From: Enterobacter cloacae complex sp. R_G8
GTDB taxonomy: Bacteria > Pseudomonadota > Gammaproteobacteria > Enterobacterales > Enterobacteriaceae
Length of the DNA stretch: 64,000 nucleotides
NCBI RefSeq assembly: GCF_024599795.1
Contig: NZ_CP102246.1
Coordinates: 3,596,001 to 3,660,000, forward strand
Direction: 5' to 3'
Position numbers and translations under genes: made by a program. Shown piece by piece: positions 29,079-39,788 of the stretch. Positions within the stretch are counted from its first letter, which is position 1; each line of letters starts with the position of its first letter. Below the pieces are notes generated by a model. The model ran no database searches, was not told the origin of the DNA, and worked only from the letters and a program-made list of their open reading frames with translations.

Positions 29079-29098
29079 TTAATCAATCGATTGATTAA
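29079..29098. promoter_or_regulatory. CecR operator
   Basis: TTAATCAATCGATTGATTAA is a perfect 20-base palindrome, 14 bases before the cecR start. TetR repressors usually bind such sites, and the E. coli CecR site has this type of sequence. It should autoregulate cecR-ybhGFSR. Confidence 0.82.
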
Positions 29099-29112
29099 TT
29101 TTTAATGCCGCT

Positions 29113-29790
29113 ATGAATACAACCCCGACAACCTCTAAAGGCGAACAGGCCAAAAGCCAGCTTATTGCTGCCGCGCTGGCGCAGTTTGGTGAGTATGGCT
29201 TGCATGCCACCACCCGGGATATCGCGGCGCAGGCCGGGCAAAACATTGCGGCTATCCCCTACTATTTTGGCTCAAAAGAGGATTTATACCTCGCCTGTGC
29301 GCAGTGGATCGCCGATTTTATTGGCACGCAGTTTCACCCGCACGTGGAGGAAGCCACCGCGCTGCTCAGCCAGCCGTCGCCCGATCGTGACGCCATCCGC
29401 CAGCTGATCCTCAACGCCTGCCATAACATGATCCGCCTGCTGACGCACGACGACACGCTGAACCTGAGTCGATTTATCTCCCGTGAACAGCTCTCCCCTA
29501 CCGTCGCCTACCAGTTGGTGCACGACCAGGTGATTGCCCCGATGCACACGCACCTGACCCGGCTGATCGCGGCCTATACCGGGCAAGACGCCAACGATAC
29601 CGCAACGATTTTGCATACCCACGCCCTGCTGGGTGAGATTCTGGCCTTCCGTCTGGGGCGAGAAACGATTCTGTTACGCACCGGCTGGACACAATTTGAT
29701 GAGGATAAAGCCGCGCAGATTAGCCAGGTTATCACCTGTCATCTCGATCTGATCCTGCAAGGCTTAACGCAAAGGAGCCTGAAGTCATGA
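29113..29790 (+). CDS. cecR: TetR-family regulator CecR
   Basis: This 225-residue protein matches E. coli CecR (YbiH). The N-terminal TetR helix-turn-helix is [32 protein letters not shown] (about residues 35-66), and the C-terminal domain is of the CecR/DUF1956 type. In E. coli CecR controls ybhGFSR and rhlE and affects cefoperazone and chloramphenicol sensitivity. It is the first gene of an operon and overlaps ybhG by four bases. A perfect palindrome sits at its promoter. Confidence 0.94.
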   Translation: MNTTPTTSKGEQAKSQLIAAALAQFGEYGLHATTRDIAAQAGQNIAAIPYYFGSKEDLYLACAQWIADFIGTQFHPHVEEATALLSQPSPDRDAIRQLILNACHNMIRLLTHDDTLNLSRFISREQLSPTVAYQLVHDQVIAPMHTHLTRLIAAYTGQDANDTATILHTHALLGEILAFRLGRETILLRTGWTQFDEDKAAQISQVITCHLDLILQGLTQRSLKS

Positions 29791-30782
29791 AAAAACCTGT
29801 CGCCATCATTCTGGTGGTTGTTGTTTTGCTTGCCGCCGGCATCGGTGGCTGGCTGTGGTATCAAAGCCATCAGGATCGCGGCCTGACGCTGTACGGTAAC
29901 GTTGATATTCGTACCGTGAATATGAGCTTCCGCGTCGGGGGGCGGCTGGCGTCGCTGAACGTGGATGAGGGCGACACCATCAAAACCGGGCAGACGCTGG
30001 GGATGCTGGATAAAGCGCCCTACGAGAACGCGCTGATGCAGGCAAAAGCCGGGGTTTCCGTCGCCCAGGCGCAATATGATCTGATGCTGGCCGGTTATCG
30101 TGACGAAGAGATTGCCCAGGCTGCTGCCGCAGTTAAACAGGCGCAGGCGGCCTATGACTATGCGCAGAATTTCTATGCCCGCCAGCAGGGGCTGTGGAAA
30201 AGCCGCACCATTTCGGCCAACGATCTGGAAAACGCCCGTTCATCACGCGATCAGGCTCAGGCAACGCTGAAATCCGCGCAGGACAAACTGAGTCAGTACC
30301 ACACCGGTAACCGCCCGCAGGATATCGCCCAGGCCAAAGCCAGCCTTGAACAGGCGCAGGCCCAGCTGGCCCAGGCGGAGCTCGATCTGCACGACACCAC
30401 GCTGGTGGCACCGTCAGACGGCACGCTGATGACCCGCGCCGTGGAACCCGGCAGCATGCTCAACGCCGGCAGCACCGTTTTAACCCTGTCGCTCACTCGT
30501 CCGGTGTGGGTGCGCGCCTACATTGATGAGCCAAACCTCGGCCAGATGCAGCCGGGTCGCGAGCTGCTGCTCTATACCGATGGCCGTCCGGATAAGCCGT
30601 ATCACGGCAAAGTGGGCTTTGTTTCGCCCACCGCTGAATTCACGCCAAAAACGGTGGAAACGCCGGATCTGCGTACCGACCTGGTGTATCGCCTGCGCAT
30701 CATCGTCACTGATGCGGACGACGCGCTGCGTCAGGGCATGCCTGTCACCGTAAAAGTGAACAACGGGGAACGACATGAATGA
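29787..30782 (+). CDS. ybhG: HlyD-family adaptor YbhG of the YbhGFSR exporter
   Basis: This 331-residue periplasmic adaptor has an N-terminal anchor or signal ([21 protein letters not shown]), lipoyl-like halves ([24 protein letters not shown] and [23 protein letters not shown]), and an Ala/Gln-rich coiled-coil hairpin (about residues 90-210). It matches E. coli YbhG. It joins the YbhFSR ABC transporter to an outer-membrane channel, probably TolC, since none is encoded here. It overlaps cecR upstream and ybhF downstream by a few bases. Confidence 0.95.
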   Translation: MKKPVAIILVVVVLLAAGIGGWLWYQSHQDRGLTLYGNVDIRTVNMSFRVGGRLASLNVDEGDTIKTGQTLGMLDKAPYENALMQAKAGVSVAQAQYDLMLAGYRDEEIAQAAAAVKQAQAAYDYAQNFYARQQGLWKSRTISANDLENARSSRDQAQATLKSAQDKLSQYHTGNRPQDIAQAKASLEQAQAQLAQAELDLHDTTLVAPSDGTLMTRAVEPGSMLNAGSTVLTLSLTRPVWVRAYIDEPNLGQMQPGRELLLYTDGRPDKPYHGKVGFVSPTAEFTPKTVETPDLRTDLVYRLRIIVTDADDALRQGMPVTVKVNNGERHE

Positions 30783-32514
30783 CGCGGTTATCCGGCTCGA
30801 CAATCTGGTCAAACGCTTCGCGGGCATGGAAAAACCGGCCGTCGCGCCGCTGAACTGTACCATCCAGAAAGGCTATGTGACCGGGCTGGTTGGCCCGGAC
30901 GGCGCAGGCAAAACCACGTTGATGCGGATGCTGGCAGGCCTGCTTAAGCCCGATGAAGGGGCGGCCAGCGTGCTCGGGCTCGATCCGATTAAAGATGACG
31001 GTGCACTCCACGCCATGCTCGGCTATATGCCGCAGAAGTTTGGTCTCTATGAAGACCTGACGGTGATGGAGAACCTTAATCTGTACGCGGATCTGCGCAG
31101 CGTGACCGGTGAAACCCGTCAGCAGACTTTCGCCCGTCTGCTGGCCTTCACCTCCCTCGGTCCCTTCACCGATCGCCTGGCGGGCAAGCTCTCCGGCGGG
31201 ATGAAGCAAAAGCTGGGGCTGGCCTGTACGCTGGTCGGCGAGCCGAAAGTGCTGCTGCTGGATGAGCCCGGCGTGGGCGTGGACCCCATTTCACGCCGCG
31301 AGCTGTGGCAGATGGTGCACGAGCTGGCCGGTGACGGAATGCTGATCCTCTGGAGCACCTCCTATCTGGATGAAGCCGAGCAGTGTCGCGATGTGCTGCT
31401 GATGAACGAAGGCGAGCTGCTTTATCAGGGAGAACCGACGAAGCTGACGCAAAGCATGGCCGGACGCAGTTTTCTGCTTCACAGCCCGCAGGAGTCGAAC
31501 CGCACGCTGCTGCAGCGGGTACTGAAACTGCCCCAGGTCAGCGACGGGATGATTCAGGGCCGTTCGGTGCGCGTGATCCTGACCAAAGAGGCGACCGAAG
31601 CGGATATTCGTCACGCGCCGGGCATGCCTGACATTGAGATGGAAGAGACGGCTCCCCGCTTTGAGGACGCGTTTATCGATCTATTGGGCGGAGCGGGCAC
31701 CTCAGAATCACCGCTCGGGGCGATCCTGCACACGGTGGAAGGCACGCCGGGTGAGACGGTGATCGAAGCCAAATCCCTGACCAAAAAGTTTGGTGATTTC
31801 GCCGCCACCGATAACGTCAATTTCGCGGTGAAGCGCGGTGAAATTTTTGGCCTGCTCGGGCCAAACGGCGCCGGGAAATCCACCACCTTTAAGATGATGT
31901 GCGGCCTGCTGGTGCCTACGTCCGGCAAAGCGCTGGTGCTGGATATGGATTTGAAAGTCAGCTCCGGCAAGGCGCGACAGCATCTGGGGTATATGGCGCA
32001 GAAGTTCTCGCTGTACGGCAACCTGACGGTCGAGCAGAACCTGCGCTTTTTCTCCGGCGTTTACGGCCTGCGAGGGCGCGCCCAGGACGAGAAAATCCAC
32101 CGCATGAGCGAGGCGTTTGGCCTGACAGCTATCGCTTCCCACGCCACAGATGAGCTCCCCCTTGGCTTCAAACAGCGGCTGGCGCTGGCCTGTTCGCTGA
32201 TGCACGAGCCCGATATTCTGTTTCTGGATGAACCCACGTCAGGTGTTGATCCCCTTACCCGCCGCGAGTTCTGGCTGCACATCAACAGCATGGTGGAGAA
32301 AGGGGTAACGGTGATGGTAACCACCCACTTTATGGACGAGGCGGAGTATTGCGACCGCATCGGGCTGGTCTATCGCGGCAAGCTGATTGCCCACGGCACG
32401 CCGGATGACCTGAAAGCCCAGGCCGCAGACAACGAGGTACCGGACCCGACCATGGAGCAGGCGTTTATCACCCTCATCCACGACTGGGATAAGGAGAATG
32501 CCGATGCGCAATAA
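30775..32514 (+). CDS. ybhF: Tandem ABC transporter ATP-binding protein YbhF
   Basis: This 579-residue protein is two fused nucleotide-binding domains. Domain 1: Walker [11 protein letters not shown] (about residue 38), signature [12 protein letters not shown], Walker [13 protein letters not shown]. Domain 2: Walker [11 protein letters not shown] (about 362), signature position [12 protein letters not shown], Walker [13 protein letters not shown] and VTTHF. The second signature is degenerate (LPLGF rather than LSGGQ), so the two ATP sites may differ. E. coli YbhF is the ATPase of YbhFSR, reported to export drugs such as tetracycline and Na+/Li+. It overlaps ybhG by 8 bases and ybhS by 11. Confidence 0.95.
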   Translation: MNDAVIRLDNLVKRFAGMEKPAVAPLNCTIQKGYVTGLVGPDGAGKTTLMRMLAGLLKPDEGAASVLGLDPIKDDGALHAMLGYMPQKFGLYEDLTVMENLNLYADLRSVTGETRQQTFARLLAFTSLGPFTDRLAGKLSGGMKQKLGLACTLVGEPKVLLLDEPGVGVDPISRRELWQMVHELAGDGMLILWSTSYLDEAEQCRDVLLMNEGELLYQGEPTKLTQSMAGRSFLLHSPQESNRTLLQRVLKLPQVSDGMIQGRSVRVILTKEATEADIRHAPGMPDIEMEETAPRFEDAFIDLLGGAGTSESPLGAILHTVEGTPGETVIEAKSLTKKFGDFAATDNVNFAVKRGEIFGLLGPNGAGKSTTFKMMCGLLVPTSGKALVLDMDLKVSSGKARQHLGYMAQKFSLYGNLTVEQNLRFFSGVYGLRGRAQDEKIHRMSEAFGLTAIASHATDELPLGFKQRLALACSLMHEPDILFLDEPTSGVDPLTRREFWLHINSMVEKGVTVMVTTHFMDEAEYCDRIGLVYRGKLIAHGTPDDLKAQAADNEVPDPTMEQAFITLIHDWDKENADAQ

Positions 32515-33637
32515 GGCGATTTCCTGGCGCCGGGTGCGCGCGCTGTGCATCAAAGAGACGCGTCAGATCGTGCGTGACCCCAGCAGCTGGCTGATTGCGG
32601 TGGTCATCCCGCTTCTGCTGCTGTTTATCTTCGGCTATGGGATCAACCTCGACTCCAGCAAACTGCGGGTCGGCATTTTACTGGAGCAGCAGAGCGAAGA
32701 GGCGCTGGATTTCACCCACGCCATGACCGGCTCGCCCTACATTGACGCCACCATCAGCGACAACCGGCAGGAGTTGATTCAGAAGATGCAGGCCGGGAAA
32801 ATCCGCGGTCTGGTGGTGATCCCGGTCGATTTCGCCGCCAACATGGCGCGGACAGATACCGCTGCGCCGATCCAGGTGATCACTGACGGCAGCGAGCCGA
32901 ATACCGCCAACTTTGTCCAGGGCTACGTGGAGGGGATCTGGCAGCTCTGGCAGATGCAGCGCGCCGAAGACCGGGGCGAAACATTCGAACCGCTGATCGA
33001 CGTACAGATGCGCTACTGGTTTAACCCTGCCGCCATCAGCCAGCATTTTATTATCCCGGGTGCGGTCACCATCATTATGACGGTGATTGGCGCAATCCTG
33101 ACCTCGCTGGTGATTGCCCGCGAGTGGGAGCGCGGCACCATGGAGGCGCTGCTTTCAACCGAAGTGACGCGCCTTGAGCTGCTGCTGTGTAAGCTTATCC
33201 CCTACTACTTCCTCGGCATGCTGGCGATGCTGCTCTGTATGCTGGTCTCGGTGTTTATCCTCGGGGTGCCGTACCGCGGCTCGCTGGTGCTGCTCTTTTT
33301 CATCACCAGCCTGTTTCTGCTGAGCACGTTGGGCATGGGGCTGCTCATCTCCACCGTCACCCGCAACCAGTTTAACGCCGCCCAGGTGGCGCTGAACGCC
33401 GCCTTTTTACCGTCGATTATGCTGTCCGGGTTTATCTTCCAGATAGACAGCATGCCCGCGGTGATCCGCGCCGTGACCTACATTATTCCGGCGCGCTATT
33501 TCGTCAGCACGCTGCAAAGCCTGTTCCTGGCAGGGAATATTCCGGTAGTGCTGATTATCAATACCCTGTTTTTGCTGGCGTCGGCGGCGATGTTTATTGG
33601 GCTGACGTGGATGAAAACCAAACGGCGTCTGGATTAA
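32504..33637 (+). CDS. ybhS: ABC-2 type permease YbhS
   Basis: This 377-residue protein, equal in length to E. coli YbhS, has one N-terminal membrane helix ([20 protein letters not shown]), a large periplasmic domain (about residues 45-175) and five C-terminal helices of the ABC-2 type, with the typical [19 protein letters not shown]. It forms a heteromeric permease with YbhR, powered by YbhF. The start ATG 32504 has AAGGAG seven bases before it; an ATG two codons earlier is too close. The gene begins inside ybhF. Confidence 0.95.
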   Translation: MRNKAISWRRVRALCIKETRQIVRDPSSWLIAVVIPLLLLFIFGYGINLDSSKLRVGILLEQQSEEALDFTHAMTGSPYIDATISDNRQELIQKMQAGKIRGLVVIPVDFAANMARTDTAAPIQVITDGSEPNTANFVQGYVEGIWQLWQMQRAEDRGETFEPLIDVQMRYWFNPAAISQHFIIPGAVTIIMTVIGAILTSLVIAREWERGTMEALLSTEVTRLELLLCKLIPYYFLGMLAMLLCMLVSVFILGVPYRGSLVLLFFITSLFLLSTLGMGLLISTVTRNQFNAAQVALNAAFLPSIMLSGFIFQIDSMPAVIRAVTYIIPARYFVSTLQSLFLAGNIPVVLIINTLFLLASAAMFIGLTWMKTKRRLD

Positions 33638-33646
33638 GGAGCGAAC

Positions 33647-34753
33647 ATGTTTCACCGTTTATGGACGTTAATACGCAAAGAGCTGCAATCGCTGCTGCGC
33701 GAGCCGCAAACCCGCGCCATTCTGGTGTTACCGGTGCTCATCCAGGTGTTTCTGTTTCCTTTTGCCGCCACGCTTGAGGTAACCAACGCCACCATCGCGA
33801 TTTACAACGAAGACAACGGTAAACATTCCGTCGAGCTGACCCAGCGCTTTGCCCGGGCGAAGGCGTTTACCCATATCCTGCTGCTGAAAAGCCCGCAGGC
33901 GATCCAGCCGACCATCGATACCCAGAAAGCGCTGCTGCTGGTGCGTTTTCCGGCCGATTTTTCCCGCAATCTGGACACCTTCCAGCCCGCGCCCATGCAG
34001 TTGATCCTCGACGGGCGTAACTCCAACAGCGCCCAGATTGCCGCGAACTACCTGCAACAGGTGGTGAAGGATTATCAGCAGGAGCTGATGGAGGGAAAAC
34101 CGAAGCCCAACAACAGCGAGCTGGTGGTACGTAACTGGTACAACCCAAACCTGGACTACAAATGGTTTGTGGTGCCCTCGCTGATCGCCATGATCACCAC
34201 CATTGGGGTGATGATCGTCACCTCCCTGTCCGTCGCCCGCGAACGCGAGCAAGGTACGCTCGATCAGCTTCTGGTCTCCCCGCTGGCGACCTGGCAAATC
34301 TTCGTCGGTAAAGCGGTTCCCGCCCTGATTGTTGCCACGTTCCAGGCCACCATCGTGCTGGGCGTAGGGATCTGGGCCTACCAGATCCCGTTTGCCGGGT
34401 CGCTGGCGCTGTTCTACTTCACGATGGTGATCTACGGGCTGTCGCTGGTCGGGTTTGGCTTGCTGATTTCCGCGCTCTGCTCCACGCAGCAGCAGGCGTT
34501 TATTGGCGTGTTCGTCTTTATGATGCCGGCCATCCTGCTCTCCGGGTATGTTTCGCCAGTTGAGAATATGCCGGTGTGGTTACAGGATCTGACGTGGATA
34601 AACCCGATTCGTCACTTTACGGATATCACCAAGCAAATTTATCTGAAGGATGCGAGTCTGGATATTATCTGGGGAAGTTTGTGGCCGCTACTGGTCATAG
34701 CGGCCACGACGGGTTCAGTGGCGTACGCGATGTTTAGACGCAACATTGCGTAG
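33647..34753 (+). CDS. ybhR: ABC-2 type permease YbhR
   Basis: This 368-residue protein has the same architecture as YbhS: membrane helix ([20 protein letters not shown]), periplasmic domain, then [20 protein letters not shown] and five membrane helices. It equals E. coli YbhR in length. It completes the cecR-ybhGFSR operon; AAGGAG lies nine bases before the ATG. Its last 39 bases overlap the 3' end of ybhQ on the opposite strand. Confidence 0.95.
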   Translation: MFHRLWTLIRKELQSLLREPQTRAILVLPVLIQVFLFPFAATLEVTNATIAIYNEDNGKHSVELTQRFARAKAFTHILLLKSPQAIQPTIDTQKALLLVRFPADFSRNLDTFQPAPMQLILDGRNSNSAQIAANYLQQVVKDYQQELMEGKPKPNNSELVVRNWYNPNLDYKWFVVPSLIAMITTIGVMIVTSLSVAREREQGTLDQLLVSPLATWQIFVGKAVPALIVATFQATIVLGVGIWAYQIPFAGSLALFYFTMVIYGLSLVGFGLLISALCSTQQQAFIGVFVFMMPAILLSGYVSPVENMPVWLQDLTWINPIRHFTDITKQIYLKDASLDIIWGSLWPLLVIAATTGSVAYAMFRRNIA

Positions 34754-35125
34754 CTTTTTCTCTTTGGCCAGCAAAGAGACCACCGCAGGCCCTGCAAGAA
34801 TGGCCAGACCGGCCAGCGCCAGCAGCAGGTTGTTTTGCAGCACGCGGGACAGCAGCCACAGCACAATCATCGCGGCACCAAAGTACCAGGTGGTGGTGAG
34901 CTCTTCGAGCACATCACCCACCTCGCGCCAGCGCGCTTCATGATGGCGCTGCAGGAACAACATCGACAGCACGGTGACGCCATAGAGGACGCATAGTCCT
35001 AAGCCAACACGCACCAGCGTGCCGCTCATCCAGCCCATCACCAGTACGGCCACGACCAGTAAATGCAACATTATCTGCCAGCAACTTAGACCTGTTGCGA
35101 CACGAACACGTTGTTGCCACTTCAT
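34715..35125 (-). CDS. ybhQ: Inner-membrane protein YbhQ
   Basis: This 136-residue protein has four predicted membrane helices ([69 protein letters not shown]) and a basic C-terminus. It matches E. coli YbhQ. Its function is unknown. It is divergent from ybhP and converges on ybhR with a 39-base coding overlap, so no terminator can sit between them. Confidence 0.9.
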   Translation of the reverse strand: MKWQQRVRVATGLSCWQIMLHLLVVAVLVMGWMSGTLVRVGLGLCVLYGVTVLSMLFLQRHHEARWREVGDVLEELTTTWYFGAAMIVLWLLSRVLQNNLLLALAGLAILAGPAVVSLLAKEKKLRNVASKHRVRH

Positions 35126-35258
35126 GGCTTCTCTCCTGAAGGATTTTTCTCTGCTTAATCAGACTACCGCACTTTACGGAAAATTCCGTAACACCGCATC
35201 TTTTTGTGACGACGACTACACTTTATTTTCATCGGGATAGTCACTCAGGAAGGAGCTT

Positions 35259-36020
35259 ATGACCACAAAAATGCAGCATTTCTCGCTTAAAGTGCTGACG
35301 ATAAACATTCATAAAGGCTTCACAGCATTTAATCGCCGCTTCATTTTACCGGAGCTGCGCGACGCGGTTCGCACCGTCAGCGCGGACATTGTCTGCCTGC
35401 AGGAAGTGATGGGCGCGCACGAGGTCCATCCGATGCACTTCGAAAACTGGCCCGACACGCCCCATTACGAATTTCTGGCCGACACCATGTGGAGTGATTA
35501 CGCTTACGGCCGCAATGCGGTCTATCCTGAAGGTCATCACGGAAATGCGGTGCTGTCGCGTTATCCCATTGAACATTACGAGAACCGGGACGTCTCCGTC
35601 GGCGAAAGCGAAAAGCGTGGGCTACTTTACTGCCGTATCACCCCGCCAGACCTCGATTTTCCGGTGCATGTTGGCTGCGTCCATCTTGGTCTGCGGGAAG
35701 CGCACCGGCAGGCGCAGCTGCAGATGCTGGCCGAGTGGACCAACGCCCTGCCCGACGGTGAACCGGTGGTGGTGGCCGGCGATTTTAACGACTGGCGGCA
35801 GCGAGCTAACCATCCCCTGAAAGTGGAGGCCGGGCTGGAGGAGATTTTCACCCGCGCGCACGGCAGACCTGCGCGCACATTTCCGGTGCGTTTCCCGCTG
35901 CTGAGACTTGACCGCATTTATGTGAAAAACGCCCACGCCAGCAGCCCGACCGCGCTGGCGTTGCTCAACTGGCGTCACCTTTCCGACCATGCCCCGCTGA
36001 GCGCGGAGATCCACTTATGA
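35259..36020 (+). CDS. ybhP: Endonuclease/exonuclease/phosphatase-family protein YbhP
   Basis: This 253-residue protein has the exonuclease III/DNase I fold: [23 protein letters not shown] (metal-binding Glu), [21 protein letters not shown] (catalytic Asp and Asn) and SDHAPL (catalytic Asp-His). It equals E. coli YbhP in length. No substrate is proven; operon partners point to phospholipid metabolism, as it may assist the cardiolipin synthase ClsB. ATG 35259 follows AGGAAGGAG. The stop overlaps the clsB start (ATGA). Confidence 0.92.
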   Translation: MTTKMQHFSLKVLTINIHKGFTAFNRRFILPELRDAVRTVSADIVCLQEVMGAHEVHPMHFENWPDTPHYEFLADTMWSDYAYGRNAVYPEGHHGNAVLSRYPIEHYENRDVSVGESEKRGLLYCRITPPDLDFPVHVGCVHLGLREAHRQAQLQMLAEWTNALPDGEPVVVAGDFNDWRQRANHPLKVEAGLEEIFTRAHGRPARTFPVRFPLLRLDRIYVKNAHASSPTALALLNWRHLSDHAPLSAEIHL

Positions 36021-37255
36021 AATGTACCTGGCAGGAAGGCAACCGGATCACGCTGCTGGAAAATGGCGATCAGTACTACCCGGCCGTTTTTGACGCGATA
36101 GACCGCGCGCAGCATAAAGTGATCCTCGAAACCTTTATCTGGTTCGAAGATGAGGTTGGCAAACAGTTGCACAGCGTGCTGCTGCGCGCCGCCCAGCGCG
36201 GCGTCAAAATTGAAGCGCTGCTGGATGGCTATGGCTCGCCCGATCTCAGCGATACGTTCGTGAATGAGCTCACCGCCGCAGGCGTCGTGTTCCGCTACTA
36301 CGATCCCGGCCCTCGCCTGTTCGGCATGCGTACCAATCTCTTTCGCCGGATGCACCGCAAAATCGTCGTCGTTGATGAGACGGTGGCGTTTGTCGGTGGC
36401 ATTAACTACTCCGCCGAGCATATGTCTGACTACGGCCCGGAGGCCAAACAGGATTACGCCATCCGCATCGAAGGGCCTGTGGTTCAGGACATTTTGCTGT
36501 TTGAACTGGAAAACTTGCCCGGCAAAGAGGCCGCCCGGCGCTGGTGGAAGCGCCGTCATCGCCCGGAAGAGAACCGGAAGCCCGGCGAAGCGCAGGCGCT
36601 GTTCGTCTGGCGGGATAACGGCGAGCACCGGGACGATATTGAGCGCCACTACCTGAAAATGCTGGCGAATGCCAAACGCGAAGTGATCATCGCCAACGCC
36701 TACTTCTTCCCGGGCTACCGTCTGCTGCACGCCATGCGCAGTGCTGCCCGACGCGGCGTCCGCGTGAAGCTGATTGTGCAGGGCGAGCCGGATATGCCCA
36801 TCGTCAAAGTCGGCGCGCGGCTGCTCTATAACTACCTGCTCAAAGGCGGAGTGCAGATCTACGAGTACCGTCGCCGACCGCTGCACGGCAAAGTCGCGCT
36901 GATGGACGATCACTGGGCAACCGTCGGCTCCAGTAACCTCGATCCGCTGAGCCTGTCGCTCAACCTGGAAGCGAACCTGATCATTCACGATCGCCAGTTT
37001 AACCAGACCCTGCGGGATAACCTGCAGGGGCTGATCGTGAACGACTGCGTGCGCGTGGACGAGTCCATGGTGCCTAAACGCACCTGGTGGAATCTGGGGA
37101 TCAGCGTAGTGGTGTTCCACTTCCTGCGCCATTTCCCGGCGATGGTAGGCTGGCTGCCGGCGCATACCCCGAAACTTGCGCTGGTGGATCCGCCTGTTCA
37201 ACCCGAGATGGAAACCCAGGACCGCATTGAGGCGGAAGATGGAGGGAAAACCTGA
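36017..37255 (+). CDS. clsB: Cardiolipin synthase B
   Basis: This 412-residue phospholipase-D-family enzyme has two HKD motifs: [21 protein letters not shown] (about residue 113) and [21 protein letters not shown] (about 292). It matches E. coli ClsB (YbhO), which makes cardiolipin from phosphatidylglycerol and can form phosphatidylglycerol from phosphatidylethanolamine and glycerol. Unlike ClsA it lacks two N-terminal membrane helices. It overlaps ybhP at its start and ybhN at its end, giving a ybhP-clsB-ybhN operon. Confidence 0.95.
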   Translation: MKCTWQEGNRITLLENGDQYYPAVFDAIDRAQHKVILETFIWFEDEVGKQLHSVLLRAAQRGVKIEALLDGYGSPDLSDTFVNELTAAGVVFRYYDPGPRLFGMRTNLFRRMHRKIVVVDETVAFVGGINYSAEHMSDYGPEAKQDYAIRIEGPVVQDILLFELENLPGKEAARRWWKRRHRPEENRKPGEAQALFVWRDNGEHRDDIERHYLKMLANAKREVIIANAYFFPGYRLLHAMRSAARRGVRVKLIVQGEPDMPIVKVGARLLYNYLLKGGVQIYEYRRRPLHGKVALMDDHWATVGSSNLDPLSLSLNLEANLIIHDRQFNQTLRDNLQGLIVNDCVRVDESMVPKRTWWNLGISVVVFHFLRHFPAMVGWLPAHTPKLALVDPPVQPEMETQDRIEAEDGGKT

Positions 37256-38217
37256 TGTCTAAATCACATCCACGCTGGCGAATGGCGAAAAAGATCCTGA
37301 CCTGGCTGTTTTTTATTGCCGTTGCGGTGCTGCTGGTGGTTTACGCGCAAAAGGTGGACTGGGAAGAGGTGTGGAAAGTTATCCGCAACTACAACCGGAT
37401 GGTGCTGCTGGGAGCAGTTGGGCTGGTGATTGTCAGCTATCTGATGTACGGCTGCTACGACCTGCTGGGCCGCGCCTACTGCGGCCACAAGCTGGCAAAA
37501 CGCCAGGTCATGCTGGTGTCGTTTATCTGCTACGCCTTTAACCTGACGCTCAGCACCTGGGTTGGGGGGATTGGCATGCGCTATCGCCTGTACTCGCGCC
37601 TGGGACTGCCCGGTGGGACCATCACGCGTATATTTTCGCTGAGCATTACCACCAACTGGCTGGGTTATATTCTGCTGGGTGGGGTGATCTTTACCATCGG
37701 CGTGGTACAGTTGCCCGCACACTGGTATATCGATGAAGCCACGCTGCGGATTTTGGGTTTCGCGCTCCTGCTCATTATCGCCCTGTATCTCTGGGCCTGC
37801 GCCTTTGCCAGACGCCGCCATATGACCATCAAAGGGCAAAAGCTGGTGTTACCCTCATGGAAGTTTGCCGTGCTGCAGATGGCGGTCTCCAGCGCCAACT
37901 GGATGGCGATGGGGGCAATTATCTGGCTGCTCATTGGCGAAGAGGTGAACTATTTCTTCGTGCTGGGGGTGCTGCTGGTGAGCAGTATCGCCGGGGTGAT
38001 CGTCCATATTCCGGCCGGGATTGGGGTGCTGGAAGCGGTATTTATCGCCCTGCTTGCCGGAGAACATGTATCTCATGGGACGATTATCGCCGCCCTGCTC
38101 GCCTACCGCATGCTCTATTACTTCCTGCCGCTGGCGCTGGCCACGGTCTGTTATCTGGTGCTTGAGAGCCGGGCGAAGAAGCTAAGAGCGAAGAACGAGA
38201 AGGCGATGGCAAAATAA
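37255..38217 (+). CDS. ybhN: Inner-membrane protein YbhN (UPF0104 / LPG-synthase-like)
   Basis: This 320-residue protein has about eight membrane helices and the UPF0104 family pattern (FNLTLSTWVGGIGMRYRLYSRLGL; IVHIPAGIGVLEAVFIALLAGE). The family is related to the flippase/transferase membrane domain of lysyl-phosphatidylglycerol synthases. E. coli YbhN has no confirmed function; linkage with clsB suggests a role in membrane lipids. Its ATG overlaps the clsB TGA. It ends in a terminator. Confidence 0.92.
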   Translation: MSKSHPRWRMAKKILTWLFFIAVAVLLVVYAQKVDWEEVWKVIRNYNRMVLLGAVGLVIVSYLMYGCYDLLGRAYCGHKLAKRQVMLVSFICYAFNLTLSTWVGGIGMRYRLYSRLGLPGGTITRIFSLSITTNWLGYILLGGVIFTIGVVQLPAHWYIDEATLRILGFALLLIIALYLWACAFARRRHMTIKGQKLVLPSWKFAVLQMAVSSANWMAMGAIIWLLIGEEVNYFFVLGVLLVSSIAGVIVHIPAGIGVLEAVFIALLAGEHVSHGTIIAALLAYRMLYYFLPLALATVCYLVLESRAKKLRAKNEKAMAK

Positions 38218-38221
38218 AAGC

Positions 38222-38247
38222 AAAACGGCAACTTTGTTGCCGTTTTT
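38222..38247 (+). terminator. Terminator of ybhP-clsB-ybhN
   Basis: AAAACGGCAAC-TTT-GTTGCCGTTTTT, five bases after the ybhN stop, has A and T flanks and may work for ybhL in the other direction as well. It is nearly the same hairpin as after opgE. Confidence 0.88.
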
Positions 38248-38257
38248 AGTGTTTGTT

Positions 38258-38302
38258 CCCTCTCCCGTGGGAGAGGGTCAGGGTGAGGGCACCAGACCGC
38301 AC
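38258..38302 (-). repeat. Intergenic repeat copy between ybhN and ybhL
   Basis: On the minus strand it reads GTGCGGTCTGGTGCCCTCA, then CCCTGA and CCCTCTCCCACGGGAGAGGG, the same element as at 43063-43108 and 52110-52168. It has a strong internal palindrome and lies between convergent genes. Confidence 0.82.
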
Positions 38303-38322
38303 CGCCACCTCGCAAAGCTACC

Positions 38323-39030
38323 TTAACGACGGTTGCCGAAAATACGCAGCAGCATCAGGAACAGGTTGATGAAGTCCAGATACAGCGTCAGGGCGCCCAG
38401 AATTGAGTATTTACGCAGGTTGGAACTGTCGCGCACGTCAATCTGCTCGCCGATGTTTTTCAGCTTCTGAGTGTCGTAGGCGGTTAAGCCAACGAAAATC
38501 ACCACCCCGATATAGGTCACCGCCCACATCAGCGCGTCGCTCTTCAGCCACAGGTTCACCAGCGACGCCAGCACAATCCCGATAAGCCCCATGAACAGCA
38601 TGTTGCCGAGACCGCTGAGGTCACGTTTGGTGGTGTAACCGTACAGGCTCATCACACCAAACATCCCGCCGGTGACCACAAAGGTGCTGGCAATAGAGGA
38701 GTAGGTATAGACGATGAAAATGCTGGAAAGCGTCAGCCCCGTCAGTGCCGAATAGAGCATAAACAGGGTGGTCGCCATCCCGGCACTCAGCTTCTGTACC
38801 AGCCCGGAGAGCACAAACACCAGTGCCAGTTGCGCAATGATCAGCCCAAAGAAGGTGATTTTGCTGGAAAAGATAAACATCATCAGTTCAGGGGTATTGG
38901 CCGCATACCACGCGATAAATGCGGTAAGCAGTAAGCCCACCGTCATCCAGCCATAAACCTGAGCCATATACGTCTGCAGGCCGCTACGGGTCTGCTGTAC
39001 TATCGAATCGGAACGCGGAAATCGGTCCAT
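38323..39030 (-). CDS. ybhL: BAX-inhibitor-1-like inner-membrane protein YbhL
   Basis: This 235-residue protein has seven membrane helices and the BI-1/YccA family end (GLTAYDTQKLKNIGEQIDVRDSSNLRKYSILGALTLYLDFINLFLMLLRIFG). It matches E. coli YbhL. The bacterial homologue BsYetJ is a pH-sensitive Ca2+ leak channel, which makes ion leak a reasonable guess here. In E. coli a second member, ybhM, follows; it is absent in this window. moaE ends 59 bases upstream. Confidence 0.93.
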   Translation of the reverse strand: MDRFPRSDSIVQQTRSGLQTYMAQVYGWMTVGLLLTAFIAWYAANTPELMMFIFSSKITFFGLIIAQLALVFVLSGLVQKLSAGMATTLFMLYSALTGLTLSSIFIVYTYSSIASTFVVTGGMFGVMSLYGYTTKRDLSGLGNMLFMGLIGIVLASLVNLWLKSDALMWAVTYIGVVIFVGLTAYDTQKLKNIGEQIDVRDSSNLRKYSILGALTLYLDFINLFLMLLRIFGNRR

Positions 39031-39088
39031 GATTCACTCCTGATTAAGTTGACACACACGTTAAGACTAACACATCCACATAAACCTG

Positions 39089-39541
39089 TTACCAACGGCT
39101 GGCGGCCTGTTTGTCGCTGTCGCGCGATTCAACCCACCGCTCCCCCTCCGGCGTCGCTTCACGTTTCCAGAACGGGGCTTTGGTTTTCAGGTAATCCATG
39201 ATGAACTCCCCGGCGGCAAACGCGCTGCCGCGATGGGCGCTGGTCACCCCCACGAAAACGATCTCCTCGCCCGGCCACATCTCACCGATGCGGTGGATAA
39301 CCGTCACACGCCCGAGCGGCCAGCGGCCTCGCGCCTCTTCGACGATCGCAGCCAGCGATTTTTCGGTCATGCCCGGATAGTGTTCCAGCGTCAGCGCTTT
39401 TACGCTGTCGCCAAGGTTGTGGTTACGCACTTTACCGGTGAAGGTCACCACAGCACCGTCTTCATCGCGCTCTGCCAGCCAGTGATATTCCGTACCGACG
39501 TTAAAGCGCTCAGGGCCAACCAGAATTCGCGTATCAGCCAT
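39089..39541 (-). CDS. moaE: Molybdopterin synthase catalytic subunit
   Basis: This 150-residue protein matches E. coli MoaE. Conserved parts are DEDGAVVTFTGKVRNHN, LEHYPGMTEK and the active-site region RIGEMWPGEEIVFVGVTSAHRGSAFAA with KTKAPFWKRE (the Lys residues used in catalysis). It uses the MoaD thiocarboxylate to insert two sulfurs into cyclic pyranopterin monophosphate. It begins two bases after the moaD stop. Confidence 0.96.
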   Translation of the reverse strand: MADTRILVGPERFNVGTEYHWLAERDEDGAVVTFTGKVRNHNLGDSVKALTLEHYPGMTEKSLAAIVEEARGRWPLGRVTVIHRIGEMWPGEEIVFVGVTSAHRGSAFAAGEFIMDYLKTKAPFWKREATPEGERWVESRDSDKQAASRW

Positions 39542-39542
39542 C

Positions 39543-39788
39543 TTAACCCCCCGTCACCGGTGGGAAGAAGGCCACTTCATCACCTGCCGCCAGCGGATGG
39601 GTAAACTCCACCAGCGTCTGGTTGACGGCGGCCAGCAGCTTCCCTTCATCCAGCGCCAGCGCCCAACGGTCGCTTTGCGTCGCCAGATGCGCACGCAGTG
39701 CGGCAACGTCTTTAAACGTCGCGTCCAGCGTCAGGCTGTCGGTATTCACCAGTTCACGCACCTGAGCAAAAAAGAGCACCTTAATCAT
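39543..39788 (-). CDS. moaD: Molybdopterin synthase sulfur carrier subunit
   Basis: This 81-residue ubiquitin-like protein ends in FFPPVTGG; the C-terminal Gly-Gly is adenylated by MoeB and turned into a thiocarboxylate. I start it at ATG 39788 ([14 protein letters not shown]), which gives the E. coli length and overlaps moaC by eight bases. A longer in-frame start lies deep in moaC and is rejected. Confidence 0.96.
   Translation of the reverse strand: MIKVLFFAQVRELVNTDSLTLDATFKDVAALRAHLATQSDRWALALDEGKLLAAVNQTLVEFTHPLAAGDEVAFFPPVTGG

Noticed and set aside
35975..37201. A 408-codon open frame antisense to clsB
   Set aside because: A shadow of clsB, with no family motifs; clsB has both HKD motifs intact.
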